Positions 24,672 through 33,873 of a stretch of DNA of 64,000 bases are shown here, piece after piece; the first letter of the stretch is position 1; the number at the start of each line of letters is the position of its first letter. Position numbers and translations under genes: made by a program. Location: NCBI GenBank assembly GCA_037965595.1, contig CP150183.1:3596001-3660000 (forward strand), read 5' to 3'. A model generated the notes under the pieces. It was not told the origin of the DNA, ran no database searches, and saw only the letters and a list, made by a program, of their open reading frames with translations. Source of the DNA: Alkalihalobacillus sp. FSL W8-0930 (GTDB lineage: Bacteria; Bacillota; Bacilli; Bacillales; Bacillaceae_D).

Positions 24672-25592
24672 TTAAAATTCAGTTTCTACTCGTACCGTTT
24701 GTCCATCCGTCCGAACGTTGACCGTACCGTTCTCCATTGTACCGTAGATGTCCGCTCCTACTTTTTCTACCCGTCTGATGGCAGATTCTCCTGGGTGACC
24801 ATAGCTATTATTCTCTCCGGCTGAATAAATGGCGATGTCCGGCTGCACTTCTTCAAGAAAAAAGTCATGGCTTGACGTGTTTGATCCGTGATGTCCCATG
24901 ATCAATACCTCACTTTGTAGATCCAACCCTGTATCAACCATTTCTTGCTCTCCAGCTCTTTCTGCATCACCAGTGAAAAGAAACGAAACCTCACCATATG
25001 TAAGCTTAAGGGATACAGAATCATTATTTAAATCACCTGTAAGCTCCTCTGATGGATGTAAGATATGTATTTGAAAATCTCCCTGCTCATACGATTCACC
25101 AGCAATCGGTTCGATGACCTCTGCATCACTTTCTAACAGAGAATCCACCAATCGTTCAAATACTTGAGATGTTGTTTCGTTTCCATCAATCCAAACGGTT
25201 TGAGGATCGTACATTCGAACGATCTCATCTGCATTTCCAATATGATCTGCATGTGGATGAGTCAGGACAAGTAGATCAATGTGTTCGATCTCCTCAGCGG
25301 CAAGATGATCAAAGATAGCATCACTGTCATGTCTACCTGTATCAATTAAAATAGTCGCCTCATCCGATTGAACAAGTGCACTGTCCCCCTGGCCAACGTC
25401 AAAAATCGTTACGGACGCCTCGCCATCGACTAACGGAGCAACTGAATTTCTAATGTCTCTTGGAGCATCAGCTGCACTAGTTGCCGTTTCATCAAATAAT
25501 CCATCCAGTAATTCAAACAACTCTCCCTCACTACAGGCTGTTAAACAAATCGTAGCAAGTAAACTCATAATGATCATTCTACATTTCTTCAC
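24672..25592 (-). CDS. ComEC/Rec2-like MBL-fold lipoprotein
   Basis: A 306-residue metallo-beta-lactamase-fold hydrolase, similar to the C-terminal domain of ComEC but secreted: the signal peptide ends in LTAC (Cys20), so it is a lipoprotein. The metal motif THPHADHIG, the FLFTGDAE block and the late MGHHGSN motif are intact. The family includes extracellular nucleases and phosphodiesterases. GTG at 25592 has GGGAGG nine bases before it and starts directly at the signal peptide, so the longer frame is not used. Confidence 0.87.
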   Translation of the reverse strand: MKKCRMIIMSLLATICLTACSEGELFELLDGLFDETATSAADAPRDIRNSVAPLVDGEASVTIFDVGQGDSALVQSDEATILIDTGRHDSDAIFDHLAAEEIEHIDLLVLTHPHADHIGNADEIVRMYDPQTVWIDGNETTSQVFERLVDSLLESDAEVIEPIAGESYEQGDFQIHILHPSEELTGDLNNDSVSLKLTYGEVSFLFTGDAERAGEQEMVDTGLDLQSEVLIMGHHGSNTSSHDFFLEEVQPDIAIYSAGENNSYGHPGESAIRRVEKVGADIYGTMENGTVNVRTDGQTVRVETEF

Positions 25593-25623
25593 TGGTGTCC
25601 TCCCATAAGATGTATGTATGAAA

Positions 25624-25664
25624 ATAGAAAGGGGCAAGCTCATCCGCAAAGAATGGCTTGCCCC
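25624..25664 (-). terminator. Intrinsic terminator of ABC exporter gene
   Basis: GGGGCAAGC and GCTTGCCCC arms followed by TTTCTATTTT on the minus strand. Confidence 0.75.
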
Positions 25665-25673
25665 ATGTTCCAC

Positions 25674-27404
25674 TTACGCCCCTGCGTAATCAAAATCAAA
25701 CTGAGCCTGGTGAAGTCGGCTGTACGTCCCTTTTTGCTGAAGTAGCTCCTGGTGCGTCCCTTCTTCTTCTATCCCGTTTTCAGTGACCACAAAAATGCGG
25801 TCGGCTTCCTTAATCGTTGCAAGTCGGTGCGCAATCACGATCGTTGTGCGACCAACAGATAGCTCGGCTAGTGCCTGCTGGATTGCGGATTCGGTCTCTG
25901 TATCTAGTGCAGACGTCGCCTCATCCAAAATTAAGATGGCAGGATTCTTTAAGAACATGCGTGCAATGGAAAGGCGCTGCTTTTGACCACCAGATAGCTT
26001 CACGCCTCGTTCGCCAATTAACGTATCCAAGCCCTCAGGAAGCGATTGAATAATCTTCGTCATTTGAGCTTGCTCAGCTGCTTTCCAAATCTCTTCATCT
26101 GTCGCACCAAGCTTACCGTAAGCGATGTTTTCACGAATGGATGCATCAAACAAGAACACATCCTGCTGAACCACACCAATTTGCTCCCTGAGTGACGCCA
26201 TCGTGAGATCGTGGATTGACGTATGATCAATCAGAATCTCTCCACCTTCTATTTCATAGAAACGAGGGAGTAAACTCGTAATCGTTGTTTTCCCTGCTCC
26301 CGATGGACCAACAAGCGCAACGGTTTCTCCTGCTTTTATCGAGAAATTCACTCCATTAAGAACCTTGTCTTTGTTCTCATACCCAAACACAACATCCTTG
26401 TACGTAATCTCTCCCTTCACTTGATCCACATGAATCGCATCAGGACGGTCCTCCTGCTCAGGCTTCATGTTAAGAAGGTCAAGATAACGTCTAAATCCTG
26501 CAATTCCCTTTGGATACATCTCCATGACCGCATTAAGCTTTTGAATTGGTCCAATCATTACATTAGCAAGTAGTACAAACGCAACAAACTCTCCATACGT
26601 TAACTCACCCTGGATCACAAACCATGTACCACAAAGCAAAACAAAGATTAAAAGAAACTTCATTAAGATTTGGCTAAAAGCTGTGTGCTTTGCCATAATT
26701 TTATAAGATTCAAGCTTCGAGAAACGGAAATGATTATTATTTGTTTGGAATTTATCCATTTCATGCTTTTCATTAACAAATGCTTTTACAACACGAATTC
26801 CGGTTACATTGTTTTCTACACGCGAGTTAAAATCAGCAATACTTCCGAATAACATCGTCATAGCCACTGACATCTTTTTACCAAAATAATACGTAAATAA
26901 AATTAAAAATGGCACAAGTACAAACGTTAAAATAGCAAGCTTCCAATTGATTGTCAACATGATTCCAAACGCACCAAGTAGTGTCATGATGGAAATAGCA
27001 AGCTCCTCAGGACCATGGTGAGCGATCTCTCCAATGTCCATTAAATCATTTGTCAGTCGAGACATCAGATGACCCGTTTTTGTATTATCAAAATACTGAA
27101 CCGATTGATTTTGAATGTGAGAAAACAAATCCCTTCTCATATCTGTCTCAATATTAATCCCAAGCTTATGCCCCCAATAGGTGACCACATAATGAAAGCC
27201 CCCATTAAAGATATACATAGCAAACAGGCCAACCCCACCCCACAAAATCAGCTGCCAATTCCCTGAAGGTAGAAGATTATCTATTACATAATTAATAGCG
27301 AGAGGAAACGCGAGCTCAAGAGCTCCTGCTAAAATTCCACAAGCCAGAGTAAACGCAAACAGTGCTTTATACGGTTTGTAATACGACATAAACGCTCGTA
27401 GCAT
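25674..27404 (-). CDS. ABC exporter, fused permease and ATPase
   Basis: A 576-residue homodimeric type IV exporter. Six transmembrane helices (1-310) with SVQYFDNTKTGHLMSRLTND as the family motif, then the ATPase with Walker A GPSGAGKTT, signature LSGGQKQR and Walker B ILILDEATSALD. It resembles B. subtilis YwjA. Substrate unknown; lipid-linked or drug export is usual. ATG at 27404 follows AAAAGGAG. The promoter must lie in the 130 bases between the start and array 2. Confidence 0.88.
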   Translation of the reverse strand: MLRAFMSYYKPYKALFAFTLACGILAGALELAFPLAINYVIDNLLPSGNWQLILWGGVGLFAMYIFNGGFHYVVTYWGHKLGINIETDMRRDLFSHIQNQSVQYFDNTKTGHLMSRLTNDLMDIGEIAHHGPEELAISIMTLLGAFGIMLTINWKLAILTFVLVPFLILFTYYFGKKMSVAMTMLFGSIADFNSRVENNVTGIRVVKAFVNEKHEMDKFQTNNNHFRFSKLESYKIMAKHTAFSQILMKFLLIFVLLCGTWFVIQGELTYGEFVAFVLLANVMIGPIQKLNAVMEMYPKGIAGFRRYLDLLNMKPEQEDRPDAIHVDQVKGEITYKDVVFGYENKDKVLNGVNFSIKAGETVALVGPSGAGKTTITSLLPRFYEIEGGEILIDHTSIHDLTMASLREQIGVVQQDVFLFDASIRENIAYGKLGATDEEIWKAAEQAQMTKIIQSLPEGLDTLIGERGVKLSGGQKQRLSIARMFLKNPAILILDEATSALDTETESAIQQALAELSVGRTTIVIAHRLATIKEADRIFVVTENGIEEEGTHQELLQQKGTYSRLHQAQFDFDYAGA

Positions 27405-27540
27405 AATTGACTCCTTTTCTACTATCTGATATTCATTCTCAATTATATAGTGTACGCTACTCCATTATACATAGCAATCATTACTTTCAGACTGTTTACA
27501 CAAAAAAGAGGTGGAGAGGGATTGGTGCGGTGGCGCGCAG

Positions 27541-28060
27541 CTCGCGCACTCTCCCTTCATTCCCGCGCACTTCTATCCCAACTCGCGCACCTCACCTTCA
27601 TTCCCGCGCATTTTCATCCCGACTCGCGCACCCACACCTCATTCCCGCGCACTTCTATCCCAACTCGCGCACCTCACCTTCATTCCCGCGCATTTTCATC
27701 CCGACTCGCGCACCCACACCTCATTCCCGCGCACTTCTATCCCGACTCGCGCATCCCACCTTCATTCCCGCGCATTTTCATCCCGACTCGCTCACCTCAC
27801 CTTCATTCCCGCGCATTTTCATCCCGACTCGCGCACCCACACCTCATTCCCGCGCACTTTCTCCCCGACTCGCGCACCTCACCTTCATTCCCGCGCATTT
27901 TCTCCCCGACTCGCGCACCCACACCTCATTCCCGCGCACTTTCTCCCCGACTCGCGCATCCCACCTTCATTCCCGCGCATTTTCTCCCCGACTCGCGCAC
28001 CCACACCTCATTCCCGCGCACTTTCTTCCCGGCCCGCGCACCCATCCATCCAGCCCCGCA
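27541..28060. repeat. 41-bp tandem array, twelve units (array 2)
   Basis: Twelve units of exactly 41 bp start at 27541 and repeat without indels to 28032; a degenerate thirteenth runs to about 28060. Each unit has two related halves, one beginning CTCGCGCAC (20 nt) and one TCCCGCGCA (21 nt). Units come in types A (CTCACCTTC), B (CCACACCTC) and A' (CATCCCACC) in the order A,A,B,A,B,A',A,B,A,B,A',B, so units 2-6 and 7-11 are a 205-bp higher-order duplication. It is far richer in GC than its surroundings and the plus strand is pyrimidine-rich. Confidence 0.95.
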
Positions 28061-28062
28061 CA

Positions 28063-28090
28063 CAAAAAAAGATAGACCCCATGGCCTATC
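28063..28090 (-). terminator. Intrinsic terminator of the pyrimidine operon
   Basis: Minus-strand 8-bp stem GATAGGCC/GGTCTATC (one G-T pair) followed by seven T, with the stop codon inside the stem. Array 2 begins immediately after the T-tract. Confidence 0.8.
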
Positions 28091-29483
28091 CTCCACTCTC
28101 ATCTTCTACAATTTCTCGTATCACTTCTGTTACTGTCCGCACTAAAAATTCAAGGTCCTCTTCTGTTGATGTGAGGGGCGGAGCTAATATGAGAACATTA
28201 CTTCCGTTTGGAATCGTATCGCTGTTTTTACCGATAATAAGTCCCTTCGCCTGACAGGCTGCCACTACAGATATCAACATTGCATCCGGGGCGGGCGTCT
28301 TTGTTGTTTTGTCGCTCACAAGTTCAATGCCATATAAAAATCCAATACCCCGGACATCCCCTACCGTCGGCCATTCTGTTAGCTGTTTTAATTTACCTAG
28401 AATTCGATCACCTAGCTCCTCCACTCTTTCTACGATATGATCTCGCTCAATAATCTCAATGGCTTTTAATGCTACAGCGCATGAGGCAGGGTGGCCTCCG
28501 TAGGTAGAAATATGCCTGAAATGGTTATCTTCCGACTGTTCTTTAAAGGATTCATAGATACTTCGCTTTACACAGGTAGCTCCAAGAGGAAGGTAACCAC
28601 TTGTTAAGCCTTTTGCCAGAGTGATGATATCTGGTTTAAAGTTCTCAGCATGTAGATGACCAAACATTCTACCTGTTCGGCCAAATCCAGAAACAACTTC
28701 ATCTAGGATTAACAGTACATTGTACTTGTCACAAATTTCTCTAACCCGGTCATAATACAGCGAGGTCTGCGGATAGAGGACTCCTCCTCCTGAAATAATG
28801 GGCTCCATTATAAAAGCAGCAACCGATTCTGGTCCTTCCCAAAGAATTGTTTGTTCTAAAAAATCTGCTGCCAGCTCATCATCTCTTAATGGATCTCCAA
28901 AGCTTGACCGATATGCATAGGGTGGTGGTACATGTAGAAATCCAGGTGCGATGGGGTCGTATTTCATTTTTCGATTGGCCTGTGCAGTAGCACTTAAAGC
29001 CCCTAATGAATTCCCGTGGTATGCGCGATACCTTGAGATGATCTTATATTTCTCTGGATGCCCCGTCTGCTTGTGATGCTGCCTTGCTAACTTGAAGGCT
29101 GTTTCATTTGCATCGGATCCGCCATTTGCAAAAAACGTACGATATCCACCTAAAAGCTGATCCAGCTTCTTTGCTAGTTTAATCGCCGGCTTATGGCCGA
29201 GGGATAGAGGAAAATAAGCGAGCTCACTCATTTGTTTGGTCGCTGCATCTATAATTTCTGACTGACCATGCCCTAGATTCAAACACCAAAGTCCAGAGAC
29301 CCCGTCCATGTACCGCTGACCCTTTGTATCAAAAAACCAAGAGCCTTCTCCTCTCTCAGCAACCATTGGTTGTTTATCTGGTTGGTACCGATGCATTGCA
29401 TGCCACACGTATTGTTGATCCTTCTCTTCATGCGTTTGACCTGTCATGGATTTCATCCGAGCAACGCTCCCTTCACTCATCAT
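28086..29483 (-). CDS. Class III aminotransferase (beta-alanine/omega-amino acid)
   Basis: A 465-residue PLP-dependent class III aminotransferase. The PLP lysine is in TLAKGLTSGYLPLGA; LILDEVVSGFGRTG and the early GVSGLWCLNLGHG are typical of omega-amino acid:pyruvate transaminases. As last gene of the pyrimidine operon it would convert beta-alanine (or beta-aminoisobutyrate) to the semialdehyde. The ATG overlaps the upstream stop (ATGA), so it is translated by coupling. Terminator directly at its end. Confidence 0.9.
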   Translation of the reverse strand: MMSEGSVARMKSMTGQTHEEKDQQYVWHAMHRYQPDKQPMVAERGEGSWFFDTKGQRYMDGVSGLWCLNLGHGQSEIIDAATKQMSELAYFPLSLGHKPAIKLAKKLDQLLGGYRTFFANGGSDANETAFKLARQHHKQTGHPEKYKIISRYRAYHGNSLGALSATAQANRKMKYDPIAPGFLHVPPPYAYRSSFGDPLRDDELAADFLEQTILWEGPESVAAFIMEPIISGGGVLYPQTSLYYDRVREICDKYNVLLILDEVVSGFGRTGRMFGHLHAENFKPDIITLAKGLTSGYLPLGATCVKRSIYESFKEQSEDNHFRHISTYGGHPASCAVALKAIEIIERDHIVERVEELGDRILGKLKQLTEWPTVGDVRGIGFLYGIELVSDKTTKTPAPDAMLISVVAACQAKGLIIGKNSDTIPNGSNVLILAPPLTSTEEDLEFLVRTVTEVIREIVEDESGG

Positions 29484-30712
29484 GATCCTGAAAGCTCTAA
29501 GACTGTCTCAAGCAACAGATTAACTCCATTCTCACACTCCTCCCATGATGTATATTCATCCTCGTCGTGGCTTTTTCCACCCGCACTTGGCACAAAAATC
29601 ATGGCAGTAGGCATCACAGTCGAGATAAATTGTGCATCATGCCCTGCACCGCTGACCATTCGCTTATAAGGTAATTCAAGCGTTTGAGCTGCTCTTTCAA
29701 TTCTATGAACAAGCTCTGGATCAAACCAGACTGTCTCTCTTGACCATAGCTTTTTGACTGTATGCTGGCATTCAATTTCCCGTCTGTTAACGATCTCATA
29801 GACGATATCTTCCACTTTTTGAAGAATGTCCGCACGTTGATGCCTAGCCTCAAGTGAGAAGATGACCTTATTTGGGATCACTGTATGAATGTTTGGATAT
29901 ACATTAAACCTCCCCATCGTATAGACTAAGGCCGAATCAAGCGCACCAAGCTGTTCATGTAGTGCAGTCATGCAGCCGTTCGCTGCAGTTAACGCATCTC
30001 GCCTCATCTGTTGAGGTGTTGTTCCTGCATGATTGGACTCACCAATAATTTCAATTTCATAGCAGCTCATGCCGACAACACAATCTACTGCACCAATTTT
30101 AAGAGATTCCGCTTCTAAAACCGGCCCTTGTTCAATATGAAGCTCTAGAAATGCCCTTCCATCAGTCAAACGATTTTCTACTAAACCTACAAAACCGATG
30201 TCCTCTAATGCTTCTTGAACGGTGACACCGTTTGAGTCAGGAGTACCTAGCATTGTGTTTGTATCGAATTTTCCAGCTATCACTCCAGAGGCCATCATGG
30301 AAGGTTCAAATCTCGCTCCTTCCTCATTCGTGAAGTTAACGACAACAATCGCACATTCTGGTTTAATGTCCTGTTCTACGAGATAGCGTACAACCTCAAG
30401 TCCAGCAACTACGCCTAGAACACCGTCAAAGCGTCCTCCTTTTTTTACCGAGTCAAGATGTGATCCAAGATATATGGCAGGTTGATCTGGGTCCTTCCCT
30501 TCCAGCCTGCTATACATTACACCTAAGTCATCTATGGTTGTGACCATTCCGAGCGCATCACATTGCTCTTTAACATAATTCCTTGCTTGTAAATCTTCCT
30601 TTGTAAGCGCAAGCCTTGTTACACCTTGTCTTTCAGTCGCACCAAATGTAGCCAGGTCTTCAAGCGTTTGCCGTAAACGCACACCGTTTATCGCTAGCTT
30701 TTGTTGATTCAT
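29480..30712 (-). CDS. M20 family N-carbamoyl-beta-alanine amidohydrolase
   Basis: A 410-residue Zn-dependent amidase of the AmaB/allantoate amidohydrolase/beta-ureidopropionase group. Metal-site segments GSHLDSV, GRFDGVLGV, NEEGARFEPSM and GAGHDAQF are present. In this operon it is best read as beta-ureidopropionase, releasing CO2 and ammonia from N-carbamoyl-beta-alanine to give beta-alanine. It overlaps both neighbours by four bases (ATGA), so three genes are translated in series. Confidence 0.9.
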   Translation of the reverse strand: MNQQKLAINGVRLRQTLEDLATFGATERQGVTRLALTKEDLQARNYVKEQCDALGMVTTIDDLGVMYSRLEGKDPDQPAIYLGSHLDSVKKGGRFDGVLGVVAGLEVVRYLVEQDIKPECAIVVVNFTNEEGARFEPSMMASGVIAGKFDTNTMLGTPDSNGVTVQEALEDIGFVGLVENRLTDGRAFLELHIEQGPVLEAESLKIGAVDCVVGMSCYEIEIIGESNHAGTTPQQMRRDALTAANGCMTALHEQLGALDSALVYTMGRFNVYPNIHTVIPNKVIFSLEARHQRADILQKVEDIVYEIVNRREIECQHTVKKLWSRETVWFDPELVHRIERAAQTLELPYKRMVSGAGHDAQFISTVMPTAMIFVPSAGGKSHDEDEYTSWEECENGVNLLLETVLELSGS

Positions 30713-30936
30713 GTCACCTTCCTCCTATTTAAAAGTTGTAGGCAAAGCATCGTTGCAAGATACTTTCTTGAATTGGCGTTTCCGATATGAATGATCTGTT
30801 GTTCACCACTCTTAGAATGTTTAAACTGAACGTTGGTCCCATTTAAATCATCGTTCACTTCTAGAATGTCATACCCGTCTTCAAGATACTGATCTATTAA
30901 CTGTTTTTCTGATATAAAGTATCCGTACTCTGCCAT
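30709..30936 (-). CDS. 75-aa protein of unknown function in pyrimidine operon
   Basis: A small soluble protein, MAEYGYFISEKQLIDQYLED at the start, then a predicted beta-rich part (DILEVNDDLNGTNVQFKHS, EQQIIHIGN) and a basic helical end. No signal peptide, membrane segment or Cys pair; one Cys near the end. AGGGAG precedes the ATG. Its stop overlaps the start of the beta-ureidopropionase gene and it lies 15 bases after the permease gene, so it is produced in step with the pathway. I do not recognise the family. Confidence 0.75.
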   Translation of the reverse strand: MAEYGYFISEKQLIDQYLEDGYDILEVNDDLNGTNVQFKHSKSGEQQIIHIGNANSRKYLATMLCLQLLNRRKVT

Positions 30937-30951
30937 TCCACCTACTCCCTT

Positions 30952-32418
30952 CTATGCCTCTTCAGCAAGTTGTTCAATCTCTTCTACACCCTCCTCGTCA
31001 ATAATCCATTCTCTTCCTACAGTTAACCCTAAAAATCGTTCATCGCTTGGATCCTCAAGTTCCTCCTGTCTATACCTTTTAAACCACCAATACTTGGCAC
31101 TCACGTAATAAAGCAAGCCCCCTACTGCGAATCCAACTAAGTAAGAGTAGCTAGGTACGAGGAAGGATATGCCTCCTCCTATCATCCAGGAGAGCAATCC
31201 CGCAAGATTTAACCCTTTCCAATAGTGATATTGACCACCTTCTTCATAGAGATCAGGAACATTGACACGACGCTTTCTGATGATGTAGTAATCAACTACA
31301 AGTATTCCGACAATCGCTGCTAGAATTCCACCTACAATTAACAAGGCAGGGACAATAATCGAAAAGAGATTCCATGGTTGAACCAAAATACCGATTAAAC
31401 CTGCAATCATCACACCAATCCAGTGAGGTACTTTTGGTCCGCCTACATTAGAGAATATCGTTGCAGCTGGAATTAAGTTAGAAGACGTATTCGTAGACCA
31501 TTGTGCCAACGCAATCATGAGCATTAGAATTCCTAGAATCACAACATTGCTGGAGGTTTCAACTAATGCATCGACTGGGTTTGAAATAAAAACAGCTATA
31601 TAGGAAACCGCTCCTACTATGACCATACATGTGTGTACAATGGGCATCGCAACGATACTTCCAATCAGTTGAGCTTTGTTTCGTTTAAACCAGTTACGTT
31701 CGTGTTTAGGTGCCTTGATGAACCTTGAAATGGAAGGCATATCTGCAGCTAATGTTCCCCAGAAGCCCATTGTAGCCATTGCAGTGATTGCAAAAGCTCC
31801 AATCATCGCAGTACCTGTAGCAGGATTTTCAACCCACCCCCATATGTTTCTTCCTGCAGCCTGGGCTTGATCTGATAGCACCAGATACATCCAGCCAGAG
31901 ATGATGACGATAATTGGCGCCGCTAAGTTTGCAAATTTTTCAATGGCTCGAATGCCAAACGCTGTGTTTAACAGCTGAAGTGCGGCAAAAACAAGGAAGC
32001 ATAGGAACCATTGATCGATTCCATACAAGATAAATAAAATCGCATTAATTCCTGTTGCTCCAAAAAATGTATTTACCCCAAACCAACAGGAGGCTACAAA
32101 CCCTCTGATAATAGAGGGAATGTGTGTGCCAATCGTGCCAAATGGTGCTCGCATGTAAACAGGAAACGATAGCCCATGCTCAATTCCAATATCACCTGTT
32201 AGCGTCATACATACTCCAATTCCAATGGATCCAACAAGTGTAGCAAGGATGACTAAATGCAGAGGTATTTGTTGAATGGCATCCCCGCCTATAGCAAAGG
32301 CTGCAAGAACAACTGCCATACTAGTCCAGAGAATGGCAAAACCAAATGAACTGATCGAACGGTTTTGCTCAGTAACGGGGAACAAATCTGGAGACTTTAA
32401 ATATTCATTCTTAGCCAT
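30952..32418 (-). CDS. NCS1 family nucleobase/hydantoin permease
   Basis: A 488-residue nucleobase:cation symporter-1 with twelve helices, starting SPDLFPVTEQNRS, a typical cytosolic N-terminus of the family, and with WFGVNTFFGATGINAIL in TM3. It likely imports uracil, thymine or a related pyrimidine (or hydantoin) for the catabolic enzymes around it. ATG at 32418 is chosen over a GTG four codons upstream because AAGGTGAG is then properly placed. It is fourth in the operon. Confidence 0.9.
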   Translation of the reverse strand: MAKNEYLKSPDLFPVTEQNRSISSFGFAILWTSMAVVLAAFAIGGDAIQQIPLHLVILATLVGSIGIGVCMTLTGDIGIEHGLSFPVYMRAPFGTIGTHIPSIIRGFVASCWFGVNTFFGATGINAILFILYGIDQWFLCFLVFAALQLLNTAFGIRAIEKFANLAAPIIVIISGWMYLVLSDQAQAAGRNIWGWVENPATGTAMIGAFAITAMATMGFWGTLAADMPSISRFIKAPKHERNWFKRNKAQLIGSIVAMPIVHTCMVIVGAVSYIAVFISNPVDALVETSSNVVILGILMLMIALAQWSTNTSSNLIPAATIFSNVGGPKVPHWIGVMIAGLIGILVQPWNLFSIIVPALLIVGGILAAIVGILVVDYYIIRKRRVNVPDLYEEGGQYHYWKGLNLAGLLSWMIGGGISFLVPSYSYLVGFAVGGLLYYVSAKYWWFKRYRQEELEDPSDERFLGLTVGREWIIDEEGVEEIEQLAEEA

Positions 32419-32457
32419 TCCTGCTCTCACCTTCCTTAAATGGAATCAAAAAATCCC

Positions 32458-33873
32458 TTAAACCTGCTCTACATAGGTTTGATTGCGGAGTTGTTCGTTG
32501 TATTTTGAGCGTTTAATGTACTGACCGTCTCCTACTTTTCCTTTATACAATTGGTCCTGTATAATGACCTTTCCTTTAGATAAAACTGTTCGTACAATCC
32601 CCTTTACCTGCTTCCCTTCGAATGCGTTATAATCTACTTTCATGTGGTGGGTCGCTGCTGAGATTGTCCGCACAGCAAACGGATCAAAGATAACAAGATC
32701 GGCATCAGAGCCAACTGCGATGGTCCCCTTTTTCGGATACAAACCAAACAATTTGGCTGCTCGAGTGGAGGTGACATCAACAAATTGGTTTAACGTAATA
32801 CGTTCCTCTGCTACGCCTTCTGAGTACAAAATGCTCATACGATCCTCAATCATCGGTCCCCCGTTAGGAATCTTTGTAAAGTCATCCATACCAAGTGATT
32901 TTTGACCTTTAAAGTCAAAGGAGCATTGATCACTTCCGATCGTTTGCAGGGAGCCCGTACGTAAGGCATTCCACAGAACGTCTTGGTGTGCTTTTTCCCT
33001 GAGAGGGGGTGACCACACGTATTTTGCGCCTTCAAAATCGGGTTTTCGCAGGTCTTCAATATCAAGTGTCAAATACTGCGGGCATGTTTCTCCCCATATG
33101 TCTGCACCTGCACGACGCGCTTCTTCAATTTTCCGAACTGCCTCCTCGCAACTAACATGAACAACATACAACTGGGAATCAGCTAGGGCTGTGAGCTGGC
33201 AGGCGCGCCCAGTGGCTTCACCTTCAGCCTCAACCGGTCTAGTCAGTGCATGATAGATTGGATCAGTCTGGCCATTTACTAACGCTTCTTTTGTTAAGTA
33301 GTCAATGACATCACCATTCTCTGCATGCACCATTACTAGTGCACCTAGTTCCTTTGCCTTTTTGAGTGTGTGGAACAAGGTTGCGTCATCTGCTTGAAAC
33401 ACATCCTTGTAAGCCATAAACACTTTAAAGGAGGAAATGCCTTCTTCGTTTATGACAGAAGGTAGCTGCGCCAACACGTCCTCAGTCGCCTCTCCTATCA
33501 TCAGGTGAAAGCTATAGTCGATAGCCGCTCTACCCTTCGATTTGTCGTGCCAGGTTTGGATTGCATCAGTTAGAGGCTTTTTCTTTTCAGTTAAACAGAA
33601 ATCAATAATGGTTGTTGTTCCTCCAAACGCGGCGGCGATCGTGCCTGATTCAAAATCATCAGCGGTAACCGTTCCTCCAAATGGCATATCTAGATGCGTA
33701 TGGGGATCGACTCCTCCTGGGAAGATATAACACCCTTCCGCGTTAATAATCTCTGCTCCTTCTTCTTGCAACCCTGTCCCAATCGCCACAATTTGTTCTT
33801 CATGGATTAAAAGATCTGCTTCAAACGTGTCTGAGGCCGTTACAATAATCCCGTTTTGAATTAATGTACTCAT
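32458..33873 (-). CDS. hydA: Dihydropyrimidinase (hydantoinase)
   Basis: A 471-residue cyclic amidohydrolase that opens dihydrouracil or dihydrothymine to N-carbamoyl-beta-amino acids. The bimetal site shows HTHLDMP in the N-terminal barrel, the carboxylated Lys in SSFKVFMAYKD, and later His residues (MVHAENGD, YVVHVS). Length and sequence are those of D-hydantoinase/dihydropyrimidinase. It starts immediately after preA with no gap, and the permease follows after 39 bases. Confidence 0.93.
   Translation of the reverse strand: MSTLIQNGIIVTASDTFEADLLIHEEQIVAIGTGLQEEGAEIINAEGCYIFPGGVDPHTHLDMPFGGTVTADDFESGTIAAAFGGTTTIIDFCLTEKKKPLTDAIQTWHDKSKGRAAIDYSFHLMIGEATEDVLAQLPSVINEEGISSFKVFMAYKDVFQADDATLFHTLKKAKELGALVMVHAENGDVIDYLTKEALVNGQTDPIYHALTRPVEAEGEATGRACQLTALADSQLYVVHVSCEEAVRKIEEARRAGADIWGETCPQYLTLDIEDLRKPDFEGAKYVWSPPLREKAHQDVLWNALRTGSLQTIGSDQCSFDFKGQKSLGMDDFTKIPNGGPMIEDRMSILYSEGVAEERITLNQFVDVTSTRAAKLFGLYPKKGTIAVGSDADLVIFDPFAVRTISAATHHMKVDYNAFEGKQVKGIVRTVLSKGKVIIQDQLYKGKVGDGQYIKRSKYNEQLRNQTYVEQV

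Noticed and set aside
27541-28060. CRISPR-like array
   Set aside because: Units are contiguous without unique spacers, not palindromic, and no cas genes are in the window.
27407-28254. Three long overlapping plus-strand ORFs (222, 231 and 247 codons) rich in Pro, His, Ser and Arg
   Set aside because: They are the same 41-bp tandem repeat read in three frames. No ribosome site, no family, and the period explains the absence of stops.
29480-30712. M20 amidase as a replacement for the missing YxeP
   Set aside because: Its sequence and operon place it in the N-carbamoyl amidase group acting on N-carbamoyl-beta-alanine, not among aminoacylase-type YxeP enzymes.
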